DNA from: Adiantum capillus-veneris
Lineage: Eukaryota > Streptophyta > Polypodiopsida > Polypodiales > Pteridaceae
Reading direction: 5' to 3'
DNA length: 64,000 nt
Assembly: GCA_014529385.2 (NCBI GenBank)
Contig: CM043966.1
Location: forward strand, 35,371,125 to 35,435,124
In this document: piece by piece, positions 55,340-64,000 of the stretch
How positions within the stretch are numbered: the stretch's first letter is position 1
How the letters are laid out: every line of letters starts with the position of its first letter
The notes under the pieces: model-generated
What the model saw: the letters and a program-made list of their open reading frames with translations, nothing else
Told to the model about the DNA's origin: nothing
The model's database searches: none
Program-made: the position numbers and the translations under genes

Positions 55340-56254
55340 TCTTCTTGCTTCACACATGAGCTAGTGTGAGTGTGTGTGCCATAATGCCTTCAGAAATTCA
55401 GTCCCCCTCTCTCTTGGTCGACCCCTCATGCAATTTACTCATGCTGACACCCCATCGGACCTCTCCCAGCTTAGCCAATGAGAATTAAGAAGCATAAGTG
55501 ATAGCCTTCTGACATGTGTCCCCCTTTCTACTTTTGTGAGAGCTTTAGGTAATTAATTAATACAACTAAACTCTCATTGGACCCCTTTCTCTGCTGGCCA
55601 ATAGGAATCCAGCAAGCCATTGGGCTGTTGAATGGTCATTGGACCCCTTGGGAGACTGTCCAATAGTCTTCTAGAGAGCTTAATTATTATTGGTTCTTTT
55701 CTTAAGTGTTTTTAAATGAATTAAACTAGATTTACTCTAGCCTAATTCTCATTGGTCCACCTCCATGGCCATCCAATAGGATTTGGGTGCACCTTGTGGG
55801 CATCTAGGCTAGGGAGCTGACATGTGTCCCTCTTTCCCTTTGTGTAAAGGAAGCTTGTGATTTTGTGTATGTGTGTGTGTTTCTCTCTCATCCCCTACTT
55901 GCAAGGCTCTCCCCCTCCTTTGTAGGACTCATGAAGACTTTTTGTACACACACAAAGCATCCAATTTTCCTAAACTTTGACCATTGGACCCAACATTTGA
56001 TTTTTGGAACCTTAGCATTTTGGAAGTCTTAATGGGATGAACCTTAGGGTATTTATAGCCCATTGTTGCACATTTCTCTTTTGCAGATGGCCCCCCTTTG
56101 GATGCCTATTTTCCCTCTTGTGGATCCCAACTGTGGCCGGTCTACTAGCTTAACCAATATTCTAGCTTTTTGTCCCCTAGTACTTCCCCATATTAGATGA
56201 TCAGTTTAACATGAGAAAATCATTAATGTGAATTAGATATTAGTTATTATTACA
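54611..56254 (-). repeat. 5' LTR of element B
   Basis: Matches the 3' LTR over its length, with small differences and shorter microsatellites (GA-rich 55276-55340). The start reads TGTAATAATAACTAATATC on the minus strand. A TATAAAT lies at 54814-54820 (minus), in the same place as in element A. Confidence 0.95.
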
Positions 56255-57296
56255 ATCCTTACCTTGAGTGCCTCATCTGGCTCAATATTATGTCAAGAAA
56301 CATTATGCCAATAATCTGCAAAGCACATCAATCTTGAGCAAGAATTGTTCAAATGTTTGTCACTCAAAGGGGGCTTCGATATAGGATTATGAGGGTTTTA
56401 ATAAAACTCTAACTTATAAGGAGGGCAACTATGTGAATACTCTTGAAGTGGTATGTTAAGATCATGAGCTACATAGTTCGAAGGACTTTGGCTTTGTTAG
56501 TATTGATGTTGCATAAAACTATAAGAATACCAACAAGAAATGGCCACATGTTCAATACAATTGCATCTCCAATAAATTGAATAGCAACTCATGACTTTGA
56601 ACAACCATTTGGAAAAACTTGACGGTGCTGGGGTAGTGATGTGTCTTCTCATGAAGCACTTCAAAATGCTTGTGCTGAAATATTGATGAAAATCTCAACC
56701 ATTACCTTCTCGCTATGTTATTTTTGAATCATTTCCAAATGCTTTGCAAAAAAACTCAATGGAAAAGCGCTAAATGTGATTGTATAAAGCATTATGGTTT
56801 GTAGCTACTCCCACGATTACCTCTTCTATCATAAAGAAAGGACTTGTAGAGGATTATGTGTTGACTTTTCCATCATCTTTTTGGTCTTTTTTTGTGTTTT
56901 CCTATATGAAATTGCTAATTATGTCCAAAATCTAGTCAGATTGTTTCATCTAGTATACCATGCCAAGTGAGCTCTTTCCACATGGGCTCTCACTAAGCCA
57001 TACCATAAAGAATCATTGAATTTTGGTCTGGAAGCCCAATTGAGCTCAAGAGACAAAAGATAGGATTCCAAATCTCTCCTCATCAAATTACCATTATACA
57101 AAGCATTTCCCAAAGTGTTTGAAAGCCCATTTGAGCTCTATGGAAACAATGTACTATGCACAAAATCCACATGTAGGGAAGACAAAATGCACTAAAATTT
57201 GTATCTAAAGCACGTACATTTTTTGAGGGAAGAAGTGAAGAGTTTGGTAAGATTATGGAAACTAGGAACATAAAAATGTGCTTATTTTTTCTATCT

Positions 57297-57360
57297 CACT
57301 TTTTATCCCTTGCTCGCTCGCTTTTTATCACTTTTTATCCCTCGCTCGCTCGCTTTTTAT
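57297..57360. repeat. Tandem repeat, 32 bp x 2
   Basis: Two almost identical units from CACTTTTTATCCC through GCTCGCTCGCTTTTTAT. Confidence 0.85.
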
Positions 57361-57778
57361 CGGTCGTTAAATGATAGAACCCAATGATGACTACGCCAGT
57401 TTCAATATCTGTGTACCTATCTAAGTATAATAAGGGATTTGTTTTTCTTGCCTCAACTTGTGTCCTGACTGAAGCTTCACTATTCTTAAATGTGCATTGA
57501 CCATTGCAGGATGTTGGTGACTCCTCATGGCCTTAAACCCGATTGTATATATTGGTTATTCAAGTCTTTACTTTGCTAACATTAGAGGATTGACCGATGA
57601 CCTGTACTCTACTAGTCAGGGGGAGATAAAATTGATTGTGTAAGTAAACTGCATATGGTTCAAAAGAGGTTCGTAAGGTGATTGCTAATATGGATTAGTA
57701 CTAGAGTCACTTTACTGGCGTTTGTTGGTCTTTGAACATGTAATGTTCATTTGTGATATTATTTATATAGGTAACTTG

Positions 57779-57779
<1 letters not shown>

Positions 57780-57813
<34 letters not shown>

Positions 57814-57842
57814 GCACGCACACACACACACACACACACACA
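57780..57842. repeat. (CA)n microsatellite
   Basis: A CA tract with three CACG-type interruptions in the middle. Confidence 0.95.
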
Positions 57843-57929
57843 TTGGATCTTGCTAATTGGGTAGTGCATACCAGCTTCTTTGATGTTGTACCATCCATAT
57901 CAGACCTTCCTTGCTACTTTCATAATGTG

Positions 57930-57933
<4 letters not shown>

Positions 57934-57964
<31 letters not shown>
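57934..57964. repeat. (CT)n microsatellite
   Basis: A pure CT tract. Confidence 0.95.
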
Positions 57965-57967
<3 letters not shown>

Positions 57968-59532
57968 ACAAACAGATTATGAAGCAGGTCCACCCTTGCC
58001 ATGTGTGACTAGCTACCTCTCTAGTGTCCCCACTTGTGATTTTTCCCTCCTTTTGCCACACACCCACCCACCCACACTTGGCAGTAGCCGTCTACTTTTA
58101 TGTGGCCAAGTACATTCACCTAATTGTCATTGTGGATGCCAAAGTATGGTATGAACTATTGGCTATGCACACAAATTTATATACAAGTGGCTTTTTCAAA
58201 GTTTTGTTTGAATGGTTACTGTTATGGTGTGCACTCTTCCATAACATGCCTCAATGGAAATTTGAATCGGCAAACTAGTTTTGATTTACATTATGCAGTG
58301 TCAAACAATTAGAGAAACAACAAGTATGTGCATTCGATTGGAGAGAGGGTTGTTCCAAGCTGTTAAGATGCTCTATCATTGTCATTACAGGGTTTGCTAG
58401 TGTTGGAAGTTCTAATTGTCTAAGATTTTAATATTTTCTAAATCTCTATGGAGATCTTTGAACACTAAACTCTCTACTTGGGTTTCTTGGGTTTTTTGTT
58501 GAAATTTGATTTGTGTCTTCAACTCGTCCACCTTCTGATGAACTTTCATTGTAGCTCTAGTTATTGCAAGCCCAAACTCAGCCCTAGGAAAATGATGGGA
58601 TAGCTACTGCTAATGTCCTCCATATGAAGGTATGAAGGATGAGAACAAAAATCCTTGGCTATGTTCTCCATGAAGTGAATGTACAACATTTTGTAGAACC
58701 ATATTGGATAGTTGCCATGATGCATTGGCTAGCCCATCACATCGACATAGATGTGGTTTGTATGGTTGATGATTTGTGGCACATTGCATTGGGAGAGATT
58801 CAGACATCCCTTCTTGATGACAACATCAAGACACCAATCCATAAAGCCTTCAACATTTCTTTGTGTACTGCCTTGGCTACCTCTCCATATGGTAATCTAT
58901 GTAGACGGGCCCACCTAGAGGTGCAACCCACAATGTGCATCATGTCTTTAATTGTGTCTGCTTGTGCCATTTGTTTCAAACACTTGAAGGACCTCTTTGC
59001 CTCTTCATTATCCATAGTCATCTGAAAGACGAGCATAAAATTTACATCACTTTTTTTTGGCAAGCTAGAGGGTTCGATTGCGGCACTTGCTCAGGCTGCA
59101 AGTCAACCTCAGAAGACCCCCTTCATGTGTTCGACAAGTGCCCTACTTCGCGGGGACTAGCCGCCAGGGTGTGCAAGTGGGTAAGAAGGACTTGGATGAT
59201 GATCTTTTTTACGAATGACCTAATCTTGAGAGAGAGTGGCATCCAAAGCCAGGCCGTTTTGTTATGCACTCAAATGATCAAATTTTGCTACCTGGACCAA
59301 CTATGGAAGTTCAAGAACCTTCGAGTCTCAACATGAGGACAATCAAACATTGTATTCATCAAGGGGTATCTTTGGACATTGGACCAACCATAATTAACTA
59401 TAGTACAACCATATTGATTTGTTGTGTTAAGTCTTTGAACATCACCATGGGTGCCACTTTGACAAACATGCATGGGTAAAAGTGTGGGCTCATCCATTGT
59501 CGTGGGGTGGCTCCCATGCCAGTCAATGTATC

Positions 59533-59983
59533 CATTAGGCAAAATTTGGACTCACAAAGGGGCCCTTTAAGGAGTTTGAATTTACCTCTCTCTACCCAAA
59601 TGGGCGCATGGATAAATTTTTGCAAACAAACTCCAAAGTTGGCAGAGGTTTGGCAGTTAGAATGTCCTCTTCAATCTCTATTACTGATATATAGCACGTC
59701 ATGAGATTTCTCATATTTTAGAAGATTCTTTTTTTGATTCACTTAGATTCCGACAGAGTTGTCACATCATAGGTGAATCAAAAAAATAATCTTTTAAAAT
59801 ATGAGGAATCTCATGGCGTTCTATATATCAATAGATAGAGCTTGAAGAGGACATTCTAACTGTCAAACCTACGCCAAATTTGGAGTTTGTTTGCAAAAAA
59901 TTATCCATGCGCCCGTTTTGGTAGAGAGAGGTAAAGTCAAACTCCTTAAAGGGCCCCTTTGTGAGTCCAAATTTTGCCTAATG
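59533..59983. mobile_element. Long hairpin element (foldback or MITE-like), 451 bp
   Basis: Arms 59533-59741 and 59774-59983 are reverse complements at roughly 90 percent, with a 32-base loop. The outermost sequence is CATTAGGCAAAATTTGGACT. The related copy at 1-515 lacks this block, which bounds the insertion to a few bases. A target duplication is not clear. A transcript would fold into one long near-perfect stem. Confidence 0.85.
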
Positions 59984-60019
59984 CTATGATCCCTTGAAGA
60001 TGTCATGGCTTGCCATGAG

Positions 60020-61602
60020 TGTAATGGAATTGGCCTATTTAATTTGAGAGTAGCGGAAATTATTGAGAGTACTTTTGAGAAATGACTTTGTGAGCATAGC
60101 GGGTGAACATAATTGAAGGTAGCAACATAATCATAACAACTAGTTAACTTGGCATGAACAATACTTTTGCAAGAGAGAGAATTTTGAGAACATGACAACA
60201 GTTGAGGACCCGATTTATGTGGAGCTGGTCCCCCCTCCAATAAACATTTGTATTATGATTTCTCCCATTAAGAGAGACTTGTTACAATACAATCTTTGTG
60301 TTCCTTGTGACCTAGGTGATGCAATGAAGATGGAAAGCTTCATGCATCACAAACATAACATAAACTTGAAGAAAGCTTTAACTATCCTAAGCCTCAGACC
60401 CAAGACCTCAAACACCTTCGAAGGTGGAGAGAGCTAGCAGGGAATGAGGGTAGGGAAGAGGAAGAAGAAACATTTCGTAGAAGAAAGAATTAGTTCCTCA
60501 CTTATCATAACTCTTGTTGCTAGCATACATAATAGCATAGTAATGAAGAAGAAGGAGATGGCAAGCTTAAGCATTGAAGCATGGCTCTTGGTTGGATTTG
60601 CACTCCATATCCAAGAGTGTAGGTGTAGGCTCTCAACCTCTACTTGCTTGGAGAAGGAGAGGGAGCTCTTGCACTTTGCATAGCACACAATGAGAGGGTT
60701 TGTGAGTGTGTGTGGGTGAGTATACCCCCTTAAGCAACCCCCCTCCTTGCTAGGTCGACCCCCTCTTCTAGCTCATCATTGAAGCTCATTGGCTCATGCC
60801 AAGCCTAGCCAATCACAAGCCATTTCTAGCAATAGGTGTAGTCTTGGGACAAGTGCCCCCCTTTCCCCTTTGAGAGAGAGGACTTGATAAATGCAAAAAC
60901 AATTAGATAATTGTTGTAAATTATCATTGGACCCCTTTTAATCCTAGCCAATAGAGTTCAAGCACCTCATGAAGGTAACATGGGTAGGGGCTTGACATGT
61001 GTCCCTGTTGCCTCTTTAAGCTTGGGCTTTCCTTGAGAGTGTGTGTGTGTGTGTTCTCTCTCTAGCCCCTAAGAAAAGGGCACGCCCCCCTCTTTGTAGG
61101 GATCTTTTTGACCTTTGGTGCTCAAGCACCTTAGTCATCAAGCATGACTAAGCACTTGGACTAGGGGTGTTCCCACAAGCATCTCAAGCAAGCATGTCAA
61201 AGCACCTCAAGCACCTTAATCATGCAGCAGGTCAAGTACCTCAAGCACCTTAATCAAGCACCTCAAGCACGACAAGCACCTCAAGCACGAAAAGCACCTC
61301 GAGCATGGGCCGGGTTCCCACCTTAAGCTCAGACCTAGCTTACCTAAGGTCAAAGTACTTTTACACACATTATTGGAGGTCTTCAATGAAGCTAACCCTA
61401 AGGTATTATGCTCCATTGGTTAGCCTTGCTCTTTGCTAGACCGTCTTTCATTTGGGCCCCTTTACTATTGGCCCCGTGTTGAGATAGATCTATAAGCACA
61501 TATCTATATCTTAGCACTTGTTCCCGTTCATTCTCCCACATTAAGTGATCAATTTAATATGAGAAAATCATTTGGGTTGGTTAGATTTTAGATTTTATGA
61601 CA
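60020..61602 (-). mobile_element. Solo LTR of a related Ty3/gypsy subfamily
   Basis: 1583 bp from TGTAATGGAATTGGCC to ...TTATGACA. It is alignable with the LTRs of elements A and B but clearly diverged. The target duplication ATGAG flanks it (60015-60019 and 61603-61607). The LINE copy at 1-515 preserves the empty site (GTATGAGCATG). It arose by recombination between the two LTRs of a lost element. Confidence 0.94.
61175..61310. repeat. AAGCACCTC-type short tandem repeats in the solo LTR
   Basis: About ten imperfect copies of CAAGCACCTCAAG or CAAGCACGA units. They are absent from the LTRs of elements A and B. Confidence 0.85.
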
Positions 61603-61685
61603 ATGAGCATGGTAGGAACTTGTAATTTTGTGGTTCTGTCAATATAATCCACTCACCATTGTGAGTTTTGCAAAAAAAAAAAGTC

Positions 61686-62185
61686 TTTGAACATTTACTT
61701 GAGTATTCTCAAGAAAGTTGTGTTGATTATAAGTCTTTAAACACTATCGCGAGTTGTTCTCAAAACACCTATTCAATCAGCAATTGATTCCTCATGTGGT
61801 GATAATTTGGGTGGCATAAATCCGGCTACAAGTTCCCCAATTTTCTTCCATGCAGGCTTCCATGCATCTCTCATGACCATAATAATGAGGACCACATAAA
61901 GTACATAGCCTTAGCTAAAGCACGTTGTGCATCCTCTAAAGCAGTGGAAAGAAAGTTGTTGTTAACCAAGTTGAGTGGTCTCTTTATAAAGGTATGAAGG
62001 CATTCAAAGGTATGAAGGCAATGGAATGCCAACTTCTTTGCAACCCAATGCTATATATTGGTGGCAAACAAAGTGATAAATCCATGGAAGAAGTAGTATT
62101 TGCCACACAAGTCAAGAACACATAGAAAGAGCAAGATATGAAGTCAAAGCAACGAGTTTTTTTGCAAAAATCATTGCGTTGTTTT
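61686..62185. other. Unassigned stretch
   Basis: No recognisable feature, apart from a short duplication of AAGGTATGAAGGCA near 61990-62025. Confidence 0.4.
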
Positions 62186-63060
62186 CAATGGATTCAAAGG
62201 AAAGGTCTCTCTATAGATGCAATTACCTATGCTTGCACTTTTGAAGACATGTGGTCTTATATAACACATTGACATGGGTGAGAGAATCCACAGAAAGACT
62301 ACTAGTCAAGGGATGTTGGCCAAAGATGTCGTGCTTGATGATACTTTGGTCAATATGTATGGCAAATGTGGCCCCTCATATGCTTGCACTTGAAGGCTTT
62401 TAAGAGAATTTATGATGAGATTACTAGGTAGGTCTTGTTGGAGGAACCTGACATGCTTGGTAGTGCTATTGTTGATATGTATGCCAAATATGGTGCCCTT
62501 GCAAAGGAACAAACAGTTCTTGGTAGGAATTCTATCTAAAATCTCATCTCTTGGAATGCGTTGATTGCAAGATATTCACAACATAGTTGTCGCAAGCAAG
62601 CTCTATGATGTTCTGATTGGATGTGAAGGGGAGGCATTCTTGTGGTGCAATCATCTATGCTTCCACCTCGAAGGCATGTGGCCTACGGCCTTTCGCAAAA
62701 CGTTGGCACGGGTGAGAGAATTCATGATGAGGTTGAGTAAATGTTGTTCTTAGCGATGCTTTGGTCGATATGTATGCCAATTGTGGTACCCTCTTGAAAG
62801 CACAAAAAATTCTTGATGGACATCCTCTTTGGGATGTGGTCTCTTGGAGTGCGTTCCATCAAACACATAGTAAGAAGTGTCACCTATGCTCAAGTTTTGA
62901 AAGAAAGTATTCTTATGGATAGTGGTATGTGGCCAACCCCAATCACAATGACATTATTAGTCAGGCGCTCCTTGATAGAACATGCCATATTGGCCATGTT
63001 TTGATTGACCTATCTTGAGAGAGCAGTCTCTTGGAATGTATTGATTGCAGGGTATAACTA
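62186..63060 (+). pseudogene. Pentatricopeptide repeat (PPR, PLS-type) pseudogene
   Basis: Scattered over shifting frames are classic PLS-class PPR motifs: LVNMYGKCG (62346-62372), IVDMYAKYGALAKE (62468-62509), ISWNALIARYSQ (about 62545-62581), ERIHDEV-like (near 62710), DALVDMYANCGTLLKAQKIL (62753-62812), DVVSWSAF (near 62835-62860) and AVSWNVLIAGY-like (near 63022-63055). Plant PPR proteins of this class bind organelle RNA and often direct C-to-U editing. Many stops and frameshifts rule out function. No C-terminal E or DYW domain is visible. The spacing suggests parts of three or four repeats. Confidence 0.82.
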
Positions 63061-64000
63061 TAGGAACAAGCGATGATGGCAAACTAAATAACAATCGTTC
63101 AACCTTGACAACATTGCATTGGTTATTGTGACAATTGACAATTGTATGTCGTGATAGAATGCTATGTATTAGTCTCTAATGTTTTATACATTATTGACAA
63201 CACAATGAAATGATTACATTGAAAATTATACTTGTCGCGCATTATCATAATAAAGGAAGATTGTGCAAACTCTCCCATGCAAGGAAGCTTGTATGGTTTC
63301 TTTCTTTTTTCAATCATTAAAAAAAGATAATCTATAATAGTAAAATAATATTGGAACAGGTTTTTGGTAAATTCTGACTTCATGGAGTGACCTCAAGTGG
63401 GGCTTTTCATCTTGGTATCTTAAAGGAGTGATTCTACCTTTAAGGAGGCTCTAAGACTCTAATTAAAAGGTGCTCTTAATTCAAAGATTCCACTCAAAAA
63501 CAAGAAAAACAATGTGTTAATGTATAACACGTAACGATAGAGAATGACGAAACACGTAGATTTGCAACAATATTATCTAAGAAAGATGAATAGAACATTG
63601 TGTGTGTGTGTGTGTGTATGTATGAGAGAGAGAGAGAGAGAGAGACGATGGGGAGAGGGGAGAGCGCAAGAAAAACGTTAAAGAAAACTAAGATAAAAAC
63701 GCTAAAAAAATAAAAAAGTAAAGAAACACCTATTTATATGGATACAAAATGTCTTTTGATTTTCCATCTTTGTTTGTCTTTTGACTTTCCACCTTAGTTT
63801 GTCAATAATATGTTTAGAAAGAATTTTTATTTTTTTGAGATTGGGGAGATCTAATAGAGCAATATAAATGGAAAAGTGAAAGTGTAAAAGGGAGAAAGAA
63901 AACGCGTCGCGAGGGCAGAGTTGAGCTTCAAAGAGGGTCGGGCGTCCGACTCGGGCCTACAGTTGTCATGACGAGAATCCTGTGAAGGTCGGAGCTGGCA
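63061..64000. other. Unassigned stretch with a (GT)n(GA)n microsatellite
   Basis: No coding frame with motifs. (GT)n then (GA)n lies at about 63599-63645, followed by AT-rich DNA. Confidence 0.45.

Larger units (their letters stand above)
47274..56254 (-). mobile_element. Full-length Ty3/gypsy chromovirus-type retrotransposon (element B)
   Basis: 8981 bp on the minus strand, with LTRs of 1644 bp (5', 54611-56254) and 1668 bp (3', 47274-48941). Both ends carry the target duplication ATCCT (47269-47273 and 56255-56259). A primer binding site and purine-rich tract lie just inside the LTRs. Gag, protease, reverse transcriptase, RNase H, integrase and chromodomain-like end follow in order. It has no nested insertion and serves as the reference for reading element A. 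It is not functional: frameshifts in gag and pol, a zinc-knuckle Cys lost, and the second Asp of the reverse transcriptase catalytic pair replaced by Tyr. Confidence 0.96.
56260..58609. other. Unassigned stretch with small repeats
   Basis: No coding frame with motifs. It contains a 32 bp x 2 tandem repeat (57297-57360, ATCCCTYGCTCGCTCGCTTT type), a CA microsatellite with CACG interruptions (57780-57842) and a (CT)n tract (57934-57964). Confidence 0.5.
59040..61685 (+). pseudogene. LINE (family 2) 3' end, second copy, interrupted twice
   Basis: The coding part has FDCGTCSGCKSTSEDPLHVF followed by DKC: C, C, H and C in the spacing of the zinc-finger-like end of plant LINE reverse transcriptases. 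It continues to CKWVRRTW and then QLWKFKN, which aligns with HVWKARN of the copy at 1-515. The 3' UTR also matches that copy: GTGGGGTGGCTCCCAT, then GATGTCATGGCTTGCCATGAG, then CATGG...GAGTTTTGC with an A-rich tail ending near 61682. A hairpin element (59533-59983) and a solo LTR (60020-61602) interrupt it. Confidence 0.6.

Noticed and set aside
58639-59025. 128 aa + frame and 87 aa - frame
   Set aside because: They overlap each other on opposite strands and neither shows a recognisable domain; no basis to choose.

Overview
The window looks like a gene-poor stretch of a large land-plant nuclear genome. Evidence: chromodomain Ty3/gypsy retrotransposons primed by initiator-Met tRNA, a CACTA (En/Spm) transposon with a TNP2-type transposase, a decayed plant-type pentatricopeptide (PPR) gene, a captured isoprenylated heavy-metal-binding (HIPP-like) gene fragment, and very abundant CT/GA, CA/GT and TA microsatellites. 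My guess is a fern or another large-genome seed-free vascular plant; that is an inference from overall style, not something the sequence proves. I see no intact host gene and no tRNA, rRNA or CRISPR.

Layout. 1-515: 3' end of a LINE (family 2). 516-4828: unassigned DNA with compound microsatellites, including a 35-base poly-G run. 4834-32013: one old Ty3/gypsy element (element A, + strand) bounded by the target duplication CAAGA. It is stretched to 27 kb by three later insertions: a 5.0 kb repeat-built insertion in the integrase region (10258-15256), a CACTA transposon (16015-24076, target duplication AGG), and a 5.5 kb DNA transposon of unrecognised family inside its 3' LTR (24967-30486). 32019-34646: unassigned. 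34647-45738: a remarkable array in which three kinds of module (about 75, 130 and 954 bp) are joined only by long (CT)n tracts. An apparently intact LINE (39304-43928) sits inside it, and its ORF1 and ORF2 are in one frame separated by a single TAG. 45739-47268: unassigned, with a 206 bp tandem duplication. 47274-56254: a second full-length Ty3/gypsy element of the same family (element B, minus strand), target duplication ATCCT. 56260-64000: unassigned DNA; a second LINE family 2 end interrupted by a long hairpin element (59533-59983) and a solo LTR (60020-61602, target duplication ATGAG); then a PPR pseudogene.

How the parts relate. Elements A and B, read against each other, give exact junctions for the insertions in A. 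The LINE family 2 copy at 1-515 serves as the empty site for the two insertions near 59.5-61.6 kb. The CACTA element has an intact-looking small gene (three exons, 371 aa by my model), a nearly complete TNP2 gene with three lesions, and a captured HIPP-like gene. The 954 bp modules of the CT array carry what looks like a LINE ORF1 C-terminal fragment and share their last 48 bases with the 3' end of the intact LINE, suggesting a non-autonomous partner of that LINE class.
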